DNA of 64,000 nucleotides from positions 310,001-374,000 of the forward strand of contig CAVSEK010000001.1 in the NCBI GenBank assembly GCA_963726975.1, in the 5' to 3' direction. How positions within the stretch are numbered: position 1 is the stretch's first letter; each line of letters starts with the position of its first letter. Under the pieces are notes generated by a model, which ran no database searches, had not been told where the DNA came from, and saw only the letters and a list, made by a program, of their open reading frames with translations. Below are positions 17,488-25,950 of this stretch, one piece after another. Origin of the DNA: CAVSEK01 sp963726975. Lineage in GTDB: Bacteria; Actinomycetota; Actinomycetes; Mycobacteriales; SCTD01. The position numbers were made by a program, and so were the translations under genes.

Positions 17488-18450
17488 TCAGAGCTCCTGG
17501 GCGAACCGGCCGCGCAGCCGGGCGAAGGTGCGCTGGCTGGCCCAGAGCGCGACGAGCCCGACGACGAGCAGCACGAGCAGCCGCGGCAGCAGCGAGCCGG
17601 CGAAGGTGAACTGCTCGCCCATCGTGTAGAACGCCCGCTGGAACGTCGCGATGACGTTGGTCATCGGGTTGGCGAGGTAGACCTCGAGCAGCGTGCCGTG
17701 GCCGCGCTGCGACAGGTTGTCGACCGGGTAGGTGATCGGGTAGACGACCGGTGAGAGCCAGAAGCCGGCCAGCAGCATGACGTCGACGAGGTACTGCAGG
17801 TCGCGCAGGTAGACCGTCGCGGCGGCCAGCACCAGCCCGACCGCGGCCGCCCACACGACCGCGACCACGAGCGCGAGCGGCACGAGCAGCAGCGTGAGGT
17901 TGGGCGCGACCCGGAAGCCGGCGAGCTCGGCGACCCCGAGCGCGAGCAGCAGCACGACCATCTGGAAGCAGAAGTTGACCAGCGCCGCGCCGACCACGGA
18001 CAGCGGCAGCACCTCGCGCGGGAACGACGTCTTCTTGATGAGGGCGCCGTTGCCGACCACCGACCCGGTGCAGCCGCCGACGACGTCGGTGAAGAAGCCC
18101 CAGATGACCAGACCGGTGAAGACGAAGATCGCGAAGGCCGGCTGCTGGCTGCCGAGGAAGATCGTGAAGGCGACGTAGTAGATGACGATCTGGAGCATCG
18201 GCCGGGCCATCGACCAGAAGAAGCCGAGGACCGACTCCTTGTACTTGACCTTGAGCTCCTTGCGCACGAGCTGCTCGAGCAGCTCGCGGTAGGCCCAGAT
18301 CGCGCGGTAGTCCTCGGCGGTCCCGCGCAGGAAGGTCGCGGGCGTGCTGGCCCGCACGAGGCGGTCGTCGCCGGGGTGGGCGTGCAGCGGGCCGTCGGCC
18401 CGCGGGTCCAGGACCGCGGTCGAGGGCCGTGCCTGGTCGTCGTGCGGCAC
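17488..18450 (-). CDS. wzm: polysaccharide ABC exporter permease (Wzm-type, ABC-2)
   Basis: A 320-residue permease with six predicted helices. Start set at GTG 18450 (VPHDDQARPS), where GAGGGG lies 8 nt upstream; longer in-frame starts to 18540 would run into the promoter hexamer. Conserved ABC-2 features: YRELLEQLVRKELKVKYKES amphipathic entry helix, LGFFWSMARPMLQIVIYYVA, and IKKTSFPREVLPLS in the cytoplasmic loop, with NPMTNVIATFQRAF near the end. The ATPase starts 3 nt downstream. Forms the membrane channel for the glycan made by the surrounding transferases. Confidence 0.92.
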   Translation of the reverse strand: MPHDDQARPSTAVLDPRADGPLHAHPGDDRLVRASTPATFLRGTAEDYRAIWAYRELLEQLVRKELKVKYKESVLGFFWSMARPMLQIVIYYVAFTIFLGSQQPAFAIFVFTGLVIWGFFTDVVGGCTGSVVGNGALIKKTSFPREVLPLSVVGAALVNFCFQMVVLLLALGVAELAGFRVAPNLTLLLVPLALVVAVVWAAAVGLVLAAATVYLRDLQYLVDVMLLAGFWLSPVVYPITYPVDNLSQRGHGTLLEVYLANPMTNVIATFQRAFYTMGEQFTFAGSLLPRLLVLLVVGLVALWASQRTFARLRGRFAQEL

Positions 18451-18491
18451 GTGCGTCCCCTCGGCAGGCGGATGGGCTGGCTGAGGGGCCG

Positions 18492-18497
18492 AGCATA
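18492..18497 (-). promoter_or_regulatory. -10 hexamer TATGCT for the wzm-wzt operon
   Basis: TATGCT on the minus strand lies about 42 nt upstream of the chosen GTG 18450. It would give a ~35-nt leader containing the GAGGGG ribosome site. Confidence 0.4.
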
Positions 18498-18593
18498 CCG
18501 GCGGGCCCCGTGCCGACCCGGGAGCGCGGCGGTGTGCCAAGGTGCTCGGCGACGACGGCGGGGGGCGACACAGGGGCGGGGGAGGTGGCGACG

Positions 18594-19715
18594 GTGGGCG
18601 AGCTGCTGGGGCGCGGCCGGGGGGCGGTGCGCCGGCTCGGCGCGCGCCTGGTGCAGGCCGACCTCGACGCGCTCGAGCAGCGCCTGGTGCGCGAGGTCGT
18701 CGCGCTGGGGGTGCGGCTCGACGGCGAGGACGACCGGCTGCGGCACGGCACGCACGAGGTGCAGCTCGTCGCGACCAGCCTGCTCTCCCGCGTCGAGCGG
18801 CTCGAGGCGGCGCTGGAGGAGCTCGGCGCCGCGATGTCGCGCGAGCACGGGCTGGCAGGGGCGGCCGCGGCCTACCGCGAGACGGTCTACCTGGTGCACG
18901 AGCTGCGCCGCGACCTGCGCGGCCACACCGCCGCCTCCCCGGGCAGCGCGCCCGCTGCTGCCTCCCCCGGGACCCCCGCCGCCGGCTCCGGGACCCCCGC
19001 CCCGACCGACCCGTACGCCGGCAAGCACCCCCGGCGCTTCGACTACGCCGGCTTCGAGCGGCGCTTCCGGGGCGACCCGGCGAGCGTCGGCGCAGCGCTC
19101 GCCGCGCGCTACCTGCCGCTGCTCGAGGGCACCGAGGCCGTCGGCCGCGGCCCGCTGGTCGACATCGGCTGCGGGCGCGGCGAGCTGCTCGAGGTGCTGC
19201 ACGGCCGCGGGTGGGACGTCGTGGGGGTCGAGCCGGAGCCCGCGCTCGCGGCGCAGACCCGCGAGCGCGGCGTGCCGGTGGTGGAGGCGCTCGGCGCCGA
19301 CCACCTGCGCGGGCTCGAGGACGGCTCGCTCGGCGCCGTCGTCTCCTTCCACGTCGTCGAGCACCTCGTCGTCGACGACCTGCTCGAGCTGCTCGAGCTG
19401 TCGGCCCGCAAGCTGCGCCCGGGCGGGCTGTTCGTCGCCGAGACGCCCAACCCGATGACGTTCCTCACGCTGCACGAGAGCTACCTCCTGGACCCGACGC
19501 ACGTGCAGCCGCTGCACCCGGCGCTGCTGTCCTGGCTCGCGGAGTCCAGCGGGTTCCGCAGCGTCGAGGTGCAGTACCACTCCCCCGCCACCTCGCTGCA
19601 CGTGCCGCCGCTGGGGGACCTCGACCCCACCGAGGGGCGGCTCGACGAGGCCTTCGCCCGGCTCAACCACCAGCTCTACGGGCCGCAGGACTACTCGCTC
19701 GTCGCCCGCCGGTAG
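18594..19715 (+). CDS. coiled-coil methyltransferase, WbdD-like candidate chain terminator
   Basis: About 373 residues, starting at GTG 18594 (7 nt after GGGGGAGG) or GTG 18585. Residues 15-110 are charged and helical with heptad character (DLDALEQRLVREVVALGVRL), followed by a Pro/Ala/Gly-rich linker near 120-145. The second half is a class I methyltransferase: VDIGCGRGELLEVLHGRGWD (SAM loop), GVEPEP, SFHVVEHLVVDD and LRPGGLFVAETPNPMTF. Coiled-coil plus methyltransferase beside Wzm/Wzt with a carbohydrate-binding tail is the layout of chain-length-controlling terminators in ABC-type O-antigen systems. No kinase domain is present, so only the methylation half of WbdD applies. Confidence 0.72.
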   Translation: MGELLGRGRGAVRRLGARLVQADLDALEQRLVREVVALGVRLDGEDDRLRHGTHEVQLVATSLLSRVERLEAALEELGAAMSREHGLAGAAAAYRETVYLVHELRRDLRGHTAASPGSAPAAASPGTPAAGSGTPAPTDPYAGKHPRRFDYAGFERRFRGDPASVGAALAARYLPLLEGTEAVGRGPLVDIGCGRGELLEVLHGRGWDVVGVEPEPALAAQTRERGVPVVEALGADHLRGLEDGSLGAVVSFHVVEHLVVDDLLELLELSARKLRPGGLFVAETPNPMTFLTLHESYLLDPTHVQPLHPALLSWLAESSGFRSVEVQYHSPATSLHVPPLGDLDPTEGRLDEAFARLNHQLYGPQDYSLVARR

Positions 19716-20776
19716 GCCTCGAGCGTGAGCCCGGCGCACCGCCCCCAGGTGGCGGTGGCCGCCCGGGCCCGTCGCGGACCGGGTGCCCCGGGGTCGGCGA
19801 GCACCGCGAGCAGGCCCGCGGCGAAGGCGTCCACGTCGCCGACCGGGGCGTGCGCGACGACGTCGCCGCCGACCTCGCGCAGCACGGGCAGGTCCGAGGC
19901 GAGCACCGGCACGCCGCAGGCCAGCGCCTCGAGCACGGGCAGGCCGAAGCCCTCGTAGAGCGACGGCAGCACCAGGCACGCGGCGCCGGCGACGACGGAG
20001 CGCAGGTCGGCGTCGGCGAGGAAGCCGGTGAGCACGACGTCCGGCGGCGGCGCCTCACCGGCCCCCCAGCCGGCCGGCCCGGCCAGCACGAGCGGCGGGA
20101 CGTCGCGCGAGGTGGCGCGGGCGGCCCGGTGCGCGGCGAGCAGCGTCGGCAGGTCCTTGCGCGGCTCGCGGGTGCCGACGAAGAGCACGTAGCGCTCCGG
20201 CAGGCCGAGCCGCTGCCGGTCGACGGGGGCGGGCGGCCGGGCCGACGCCCACGCCGGGTCGACCCCGAGCGGCGTGACCGAGACCCGCTCGGGCGGCAGG
20301 GCGTACTCCGCCGCCACCTCGCCGGCGACGGCCGCGGAGGGGCACAGGACGACCGCGGCGCGGCGGACCCCGGCGGGCACGAGGGCGTCGTACGCCCGGG
20401 AGGCGCGGTGGACGGTGCCCGGGAAGCGCCGGAAGGCCAGGTCGTGGACGGTGACGACCCCCGCGGCGCGGCGGGTCGGCGGCAGCACGAAGTTGGTGGC
20501 GTGGAAGACGTCGACCGGGCCGCCGAGCAGCTCGACGGGCGGCCACGACGCCCGCAGCCAGGCCTCGCGCAGCGCCCGCGCGGGGGCCGGCCGGTGCCGC
20601 CAGGTGGTCCCCGGCACCTGCGGCCGGTCGCCGGTGCGCCAGGTGAAGGGCGTCAGGGAGACGTCCACCCCGCCGCCGGCGACGAGCGCGTCGACGAGCG
20701 CGGCGGTGTAGCGGCCGATCCCGGTGCGGGCCCCGAGCAGCGGGGTCGCGTCGAGCCCGACGCGCAGCCGGCTCAG
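19691..20776 (-). CDS. GT4 glycosyltransferase, probable CTG start
   Basis: GT-B transferase of about 361 residues. The family N-terminus RVGLDATPLLGARTGIGRYT lies upstream of the first GTG (20668) and would be lost with that start. The frame is open to CTG 20776, which overlaps the TGA of the upstream gene (CTGA), so a rare CTG start with coupling is the best fit; an indel is the alternative. Motifs: VHDLAFRRFPGTV, CPSAAVAGEVAAEY, FVGTREPRKDLPTLL and YEGFGLPVLEALACGVPVLASDLP with E-x7-E. Its 3' end overlaps the convergent methyltransferase gene by 25 nt. Sugar unknown. Confidence 0.8.
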   Translation of the reverse strand: MSRLRVGLDATPLLGARTGIGRYTAALVDALVAGGGVDVSLTPFTWRTGDRPQVPGTTWRHRPAPARALREAWLRASWPPVELLGGPVDVFHATNFVLPPTRRAAGVVTVHDLAFRRFPGTVHRASRAYDALVPAGVRRAAVVLCPSAAVAGEVAAEYALPPERVSVTPLGVDPAWASARPPAPVDRQRLGLPERYVLFVGTREPRKDLPTLLAAHRAARATSRDVPPLVLAGPAGWGAGEAPPPDVVLTGFLADADLRSVVAGAACLVLPSLYEGFGLPVLEALACGVPVLASDLPVLREVGGDVVAHAPVGDVDAFAAGLLAVLADPGAPGPRRARAATATWGRCAGLTLEAYRRATSE

Positions 20777-23310
20777 CGCGGGACCTGCACCACGTCGTCG
20801 GTCGCGGCCCGCCAGACCAGCGCCGCGGTGCGGAAGTCGTTGCGCGCGCCGCCGCTGACGGCGTACTCGTCGCTCACCGGCAGCCCGAGGGCCGACGAGG
20901 GCCCGCCGCGCCGGGCGTACTCCGCGGCGATGGCGCCGTGCACCTCGTGGGCGTCGGTCGCGGCCGACCAGTAGACGGCGCCGCCGCGGAAGGTCGATCC
21001 CCGACCGCCCGGCACCGCCGCCTCGTCGGCGGTCGGGAGGCCGAGCACGCCGCCCGCCCCGCCGACGGCGAGGTAGCGGGACAGCACGGCCCCGTGCACC
21101 TCGTGCGCGCCGGTGGTGGGCGACCAGTAGAGCTCGCCGCCGGAGAAGCGGGCGCGGGTCCCGCCGGGGACGGCGGCCTCGGGCACCGTCGGGAAGCCCA
21201 GCAGGCCGCCGCTCTCGCCGAGCCGGGCGTACGCGGCGAGCACGTCGCCGTACAGCGGCTGCGCGTCCGTCGCCGGCGACCAGTAGACGGCGCCGCCGGA
21301 GAAGGACTGGCGGCGACCGCCGGGCACGTCCTGCTCACCCGTGCGCGGCAGGCCGAGCACGCCGTCGGGCCCACCGGTGCGCAGCCAGGCGCCGAGGATG
21401 CCGCCGTAGAGCTCGTGCGCGCCGGTCGAGGGCGACCACAGGACCCGGCCGCCGGCGAAGCGCTGCTGGCGACCGCCGCGCACGTCCTCCTCGGCCGCGA
21501 GCGGCAGCGACAGCGGGCCGGCGGCGCCGCCGAGCGCGGCGTAGAGGTCGCCGACCGCGCCCTCGACGGGCTGCGCGCCGGTGCCGGCGCTCCACCAGAC
21601 GCCGCCGTGCGCGAAGCGCTGCCGGACGCCCGGACCGTCGGCCTGCTCCTCGGTGAGCGGCAGGCCGAAGCGGCCGGTCGGGCCGCCCAGGGCGCGCCAG
21701 CGGGCGCGCACGTCGCCGCGCACGACCAGGGCCCCGGTCGAGGGCGACCACCACAGGTCGCCGCCGGTGAAGGTGTTGCCGGCCCCGCCGGGCGCCGCGG
21801 TCTCGTCGGAGGTCGGCAGGCCGAGGGCTCCGCCGGGACCGCCGAGGGCGAGGTAGCGCTCGAGCACGCCGCCGTGCACCTCGCGCGCCCCGGTCGACGG
21901 CGACCAGTAGACGCGGCCGCCGCGGAAGTCCTGCGCCCGGCCGCCCGGCACGTCGTACTCCGCGCCCAGCGCGTCGCCGAGCGGCCCGGAGGCGCCGCCG
22001 AGCTCGAGCCAGTGCAGCGTGATCGCGCTCGCCTCGGCGTGGAACCACTCCGAGCGCAGTCCCAGGCGGGAGCGGAAGTCGTTGCCGGAGACGGTCTGCC
22101 GCAGCACCGCGCCGGTCGGGGAGACGCCCTCGACGCTGAGGCTGGTGATGCGGCCGCCCCACTCGCCGCCGCCGTCGCGGGCGAGGACCCGCAGGGCGCG
22201 CACGGACCCGACGGAGGGGTAGGCCGCGCCGATCGCGGACGGGGAGAGCGTCGCGGTCCAGGTGTGCACCGGGTTGCCGCTGAAGTCGTCCCACGGGTCG
22301 GCTCCGGCGACCAGGTAGGGCTGGCCGCCCGCGCTGTTCCAGCCGCCGGTGGAGGCGGAGAACTCGGTGAAGGCCGGCTTCCCGCCGTACAGCCGGACCT
22401 CACCGGCGGTGCTGTCGACCGCGGCGTCCGTCGAGGCCGTCTCGAGCTCGGTGAGGGTGCCGCTGGTGCCGTAGCTCGCCGACCCGCCGTAGACCTGGCA
22501 GGCGGTGGTGGAGCACAGGTCGTAGCCCTTGGCCGTCGACGCGGCCCGCTTCCAGGCCGAGTAGGTGCGCGCGGCGACCGCCTGCGCCTGCAGGGCCGCC
22601 GGCCGCCAGGACGCCGGCGACTCGCGCGGCACGACGCCGTAGAGGTACTTCTCGAAGTCGACGGTGTTCACCGTGTCGATGGCGGTGCCCGAGACGCGCA
22701 CCGCCGTGACGGTGCCGCGGTAGGCCCGCCCCCCGCCGCCGGGCAGGTCGACCCGCACCCGCGCCGGGCCCTCGGCCCGCAGCTGCGTGAAGGCGCTGCG
22801 GCCGTCGGGCGAGGTCCACGGCTGCCAGGCGCCGCCGACGAGCTGCTCGACGTGCTGGGCCGCCGCGGCGTCGGCCCGGACCCGCCACGCGGTCGGCCCC
22901 GGGGGCAGCTCCCACCGGGCGCCGTCCGCGTCGGCGAGCGCGAGGCCGGGGTCGGGCCGCACGGTGAGGTCGTCGTCGGTGTCCTCGCTGATGAGCACCC
23001 GCACGGTGCTCGGCGCCGGCAGCGGACCGACCGAGGTGCCCGGGTAGTAGTGGGCGAGGATGTCGCGGTAGCCGATCCCCTGCAGGGCCGCGCCCTGCGC
23101 GCCGTACTGCCCCATCCCGTGCCCGTGGCCGTAGCCGTGGCCGGTGATCGGCAGGCCGCCCGCCGGGACGGCGTAGTACTCCTCCGCCGAGGCCGGCGAG
23201 GCCGACCCGAGGACGAGGGCGGCGGGCGCCCCTGCGAGCAGCAGCGGCAGGACGACGGCGACCGCGGCCCCGCGAGGAGGCCGGGTGCGCGCCGCCCTGC
23301 CGTCGGTCAC
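20773..23310 (-). CDS. secreted SpoIID/LytB-domain protein with eight LGFP repeats
   Basis: An 845-residue exported protein starting at GTG 23310 (GTGA overlap with the upstream gene). Signal peptide to about residue 40 (SASPASA). The SpoIID-type region spans about 50-420: ITGHGYGHGHGMGQYGAQGA, TVNTVDFEKYLYGVVPRESP (a catalytic-Glu-type motif), SWRPAALQAQAVAARTY and TACQVYGG. It ends in eight LGFP repeats of ~51 residues, each with a GLP block, GG-R-x-x-F, WSP-x-TGAH-EV-G and an aromatic helix. SpoIID enzymes are lytic transglycosylases acting on denuded peptidoglycan; here the repeats could hold the enzyme at the wall glycan. Activity is inferred from the domain only. Confidence 0.85.
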   Translation of the reverse strand: MTDGRAARTRPPRGAAVAVVLPLLLAGAPAALVLGSASPASAEEYYAVPAGGLPITGHGYGHGHGMGQYGAQGAALQGIGYRDILAHYYPGTSVGPLPAPSTVRVLISEDTDDDLTVRPDPGLALADADGARWELPPGPTAWRVRADAAAAQHVEQLVGGAWQPWTSPDGRSAFTQLRAEGPARVRVDLPGGGGRAYRGTVTAVRVSGTAIDTVNTVDFEKYLYGVVPRESPASWRPAALQAQAVAARTYSAWKRAASTAKGYDLCSTTACQVYGGSASYGTSGTLTELETASTDAAVDSTAGEVRLYGGKPAFTEFSASTGGWNSAGGQPYLVAGADPWDDFSGNPVHTWTATLSPSAIGAAYPSVGSVRALRVLARDGGGEWGGRITSLSVEGVSPTGAVLRQTVSGNDFRSRLGLRSEWFHAEASAITLHWLELGGASGPLGDALGAEYDVPGGRAQDFRGGRVYWSPSTGAREVHGGVLERYLALGGPGGALGLPTSDETAAPGGAGNTFTGGDLWWSPSTGALVVRGDVRARWRALGGPTGRFGLPLTEEQADGPGVRQRFAHGGVWWSAGTGAQPVEGAVGDLYAALGGAAGPLSLPLAAEEDVRGGRQQRFAGGRVLWSPSTGAHELYGGILGAWLRTGGPDGVLGLPRTGEQDVPGGRRQSFSGGAVYWSPATDAQPLYGDVLAAYARLGESGGLLGFPTVPEAAVPGGTRARFSGGELYWSPTTGAHEVHGAVLSRYLAVGGAGGVLGLPTADEAAVPGGRGSTFRGGAVYWSAATDAHEVHGAIAAEYARRGGPSSALGLPVSDEYAVSGGARNDFRTAALVWRAATDDVVQVPR

Positions 23311-24986
23311 CTGCTCCGCACCTTCACGGCGCCCGTGCGCCGGTCGTAGTCGAGGTACGCCCGCTGGGTCTCCAGCGTGGTGCCCACCAGAGTGCCGTAC
23401 TCGTCCGACGTGGGGAAGCCGTAGCGGGCGACGCCGCCGTCGGCGAGGTAGCGGGCGAGGATCGAGCCGTAGAGCTGGTGCGCGCCGGTCGACGGGGACC
23501 AGTACACGCGGCCGTAGACGAAGGTGCCGCGGGCGCCGCCGGGCTCGGCCACCTCGTCGGTGACCGGCAGGCCGAGCACCGAGCGCGGACCGCCCACGGA
23601 GGCCCACTTGTCGCGGACCGCGCCGTGCACCTCCCACGCGCCCGTGCGGGCCGACCAGTAGACGTCGCCGGCGGCGAAGCGGCTGATCCGCACACCGCCC
23701 GCGCCCGGCGCGTCGGCCTCGTCGGCGGTCGGCAGCCCGAGCACGCCGTTCTCGGCGCCGAGCCGGTCGTAGGCCTGCGCGATGCCGCCGTGCACCTCGT
23801 GCGCGCCGGTCGCGTCGGACCAGTACATGCGGCCCTGCTGGAACGGCAGCACGCGGCCGCCCCTGATGTCGGTCTCCTCACCGGTCGGCAGGCCGAGCCC
23901 GGCCGAGGACGCGCCGATGCTCTTGAACTGCTCCCAGATGCCGCCGTAGACCGAGTGCGCGCCGGTGCCGGCGGACCAGTAGACGGCGCCCTTGCTGAAG
24001 GTGTTGGCGACGCCGCCGGTCACGGCCACCTCGTCGGTGAGCGGCAGGCCCAGCGGGCTGCGCGAGCCGCCCATCCCCAGGTAGCGGCGGGCGATGTCGC
24101 CGTGCACCTCGTGCGCGCCCGCGGCGGCGGACCAGTAGATGGCGCCCTGCTGGTACGGCCGGTAGCGCCCGCCGAGGACGTCGGCCTCCGGGCCGGTCGC
24201 CGGACCGAGCAGGCCCGTGTCGCCGCCCAGGGCGTCGTGCTTGTCGTCGATCGGCGTCGGCCCGGTCGGGGTGGGCGTCGGCGTCGGCGTCGGCGTCGTC
24301 GTGCCGGGCTTGGCGTACGGCCCGTAGTCGACGGGGGCGACCGTGCCGGTCCACCAGGAGGTGGCCTTGCGGGCGCCGGCCCAGCCGAAGGAGAAGTGCA
24401 CGTGGTTGGTGTGCGGGTCGCTGCCGGTGTAGGCCTGCCAGCCCTTGGTGTCGTCGTACGCCTTCCAGATCCGGTTGTTCCAGATCATGTACATGATCCC
24501 GAACCGCCGGGCGTTCGCCGCCCGGCGCCCCTCGCTGTCGGGGGCGGTCAGCCAGTCGGTGACGGCCTGCACCTCGGCGACGTGGTTGGCGTTGTTGACC
24601 GACACGGCCCAGTCGAAGGCGCGGCCCTCCTTGTGCTCGCTCTGCGAGCCGATGCCGCAGTCGCGCACGATCCCCAGGGTGCCGGTGTCGCGGTAGGTGT
24701 TCATGAGCAGCGTCTGGAAGGCGGTGACGCCGGGCTTGGCGACCGGGTCGCAGCCCGCCTGGCCGACGTAGGGCTGGAACGCCTCGAGGTCGGCCGGCAG
24801 CGAGGCCGGGGTCTGCGGCACCGGGGCCGCCGCCAGCCCGGGCAGCGCGCCGACGACGCCGGCGGTGAGCGCCGTGGCGAGCAGCAGCCCGCCCAGCACC
24901 CGGCGGGGGGCGCGGCGCACGGCGGCGGGGGCGGCGGCAGGGACGGGTGCAGGTGCAGGTGCAGGTGCAGGTGCAGGTGCGGTCAC
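23307..24986 (-). CDS. secreted M15/ARB-07466-like peptidase-fold protein with LGFP repeats
   Basis: A 559-residue protein, GTG start 24986 with GGAG upstream. It opens with an Ala-Pro run encoded by a hexamer tandem repeat, then a membrane/signal helix near residues 30-53. Residues ~60-225 resemble the zinc-peptidase-like domain of actinobacterial ARB-07466 proteins: IGSQSEHKEGRAFDW and SDPHTNHVHFSF carry the His/Asp ligands expected of a D-Ala-D-Ala carboxypeptidase fold. A PTPTPT linker leads to five full and one partial LGFP repeat. Coupled to the SpoIID-LGFP gene. Probably wall-bound; whether it cuts peptide or is a sugar hydrolase-like relic is uncertain. Confidence 0.72.
   Translation of the reverse strand: MTAPAPAPAPAPAPVPAAAPAAVRRAPRRVLGGLLLATALTAGVVGALPGLAAAPVPQTPASLPADLEAFQPYVGQAGCDPVAKPGVTAFQTLLMNTYRDTGTLGIVRDCGIGSQSEHKEGRAFDWAVSVNNANHVAEVQAVTDWLTAPDSEGRRAANARRFGIMYMIWNNRIWKAYDDTKGWQAYTGSDPHTNHVHFSFGWAGARKATSWWTGTVAPVDYGPYAKPGTTTPTPTPTPTPTGPTPIDDKHDALGGDTGLLGPATGPEADVLGGRYRPYQQGAIYWSAAAGAHEVHGDIARRYLGMGGSRSPLGLPLTDEVAVTGGVANTFSKGAVYWSAGTGAHSVYGGIWEQFKSIGASSAGLGLPTGEETDIRGGRVLPFQQGRMYWSDATGAHEVHGGIAQAYDRLGAENGVLGLPTADEADAPGAGGVRISRFAAGDVYWSARTGAWEVHGAVRDKWASVGGPRSVLGLPVTDEVAEPGGARGTFVYGRVYWSPSTGAHQLYGSILARYLADGGVARYGFPTSDEYGTLVGTTLETQRAYLDYDRRTGAVKVRSR
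24949..24980. repeat. hexamer tandem repeat GGTGCA encoding an Ala-Pro tract
   Basis: At least five direct copies of GGTGCA on the plus strand, lying in the first codons of the peptidase-LGFP gene (minus strand TGCACC gives Ala-Pro). Such a tract just after the start codon could vary by slippage. Confidence 0.85.
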
Positions 24987-25158
24987 GAGGGTCTCCGTGC
25001 GTCGATGCGGCGGCGCCCGGCGGGGGCGTCGTCCTCGGGTGCCGTGAGGCGTGCGGTCGAGGGCGTGCGGGGGCCGGTGCGGACCGGTCCTGACAGGGAT
25101 CGGGCGCCGGCGCGCCCTCCTTGAGCCGTCCGGGTGAGCCGCGGGCGGGCGTCCGGCG

Positions 25159-25902
25159 TCACTCGGCGTCGCCCAGCCGCTGCACGGGGCCGACGCCGAG
25201 CAGCCCTCCGCACACCTGCGCGCCGGTGGCCGCCGTCAGCGCCGTGCTCGTGCCCGGCAGCACGACCTGCAGCTGCGCGGCGGGCGTGCAGGACCCGTCG
25301 CGCCGGGTGACGAGGAAGAACGACAGGCTGGTGCGGGCCGACAGGGTGAGCGGCGTGCTGCCCGGCGGCGGCAGGCCGGGGCCGCCCTGCGCCGCCTGCG
25401 CGACGGTGCCGCCCGCGCCGTCGAGCAGCCGCGCCGACGGGTAGGCGGCGGGCAGCTGGCAGTCGGCGCCGCGGGTGCGCAGGACGAACAGCTCGCGCAC
25501 GGCGTCGGGGTCGTAGACGGTGTCGGCGTCGGTGACCGTGAGGTCGGCCGGGCGGCAGGGGGGGACGCCGACCGGCGGCGGGGTCTCCAGCGGTCGCCGG
25601 GAGGCCAGCGGGTCGGCCGGGCCGGCGGGCGTCGTCGGGCGCCCGGGGCTCGACCGGGACGCGCTCGGGGCCGCCGTCGGCGGCGAGGCGCCGGGGTCGA
25701 GCGGCACCGGCTCCGGGTTCGACGACGACGGCACGGCGCTCGCCGCCGGCCGGACCGGGTCGGACGAGCAGGCGGCCAGCCCCAGGAGCAGGACGGGCAG
25801 CGCCAGCAGGGCGGTGCGGATGGCGAGCTCCCGGGGGCGGGGCCGCGCGGGTGCGCGGGACAGGTCAGGACGGCACGGGCTCGGACAGGTCGGGCCCACC
25901 AT
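25159..25902 (-). CDS. lipoprotein with DUF4232-like domain
   Basis: A 247-residue putative lipoprotein; ATG 25902 chosen, giving a long basic n-region before LLALPVLLLGLAACSS. The lipobox LAAC puts the acylated Cys near residue 45. A Pro/Ser/Thr-rich linker spans about 46-110. The folded part starts at PPCRPADLTVTDADTV and contains four Cys in two spaced pairs (C-RPAD, GADC, GSC, QVCGG), fitting the DUF4232 beta-sandwich found on actinobacterial surfaces. Function unknown. It lies between the LGFP operon and rmlD, co-directional, with a 48-nt gap to rmlD. Confidence 0.65.
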   Translation of the reverse strand: MVGPTCPSPCRPDLSRAPARPRPRELAIRTALLALPVLLLGLAACSSDPVRPAASAVPSSSNPEPVPLDPGASPPTAAPSASRSSPGRPTTPAGPADPLASRRPLETPPPVGVPPCRPADLTVTDADTVYDPDAVRELFVLRTRGADCQLPAAYPSARLLDGAGGTVAQAAQGGPGLPPPGSTPLTLSARTSLSFFLVTRRDGSCTPAAQLQVVLPGTSTALTAATGAQVCGGLLGVGPVQRLGDAE

Positions 25903-25950
25903 GACGGTGGGACGACGATCTGGCAACACCCGTCACGTCGGTCCCACGAG

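Noticed and set aside
15120..17754. Long plus-strand reading frames opposite the GT4 and wzt genes
   Set aside because: They are antisense shadows of well-supported minus-strand genes, with repetitive Gly/Arg/Val/Asp composition and no motifs.
24949..24980. Regulatory repeat upstream of the peptidase-LGFP gene
   Set aside because: The hexamers lie inside the coding region, just after the start codon, and encode an Ala-Pro tract.
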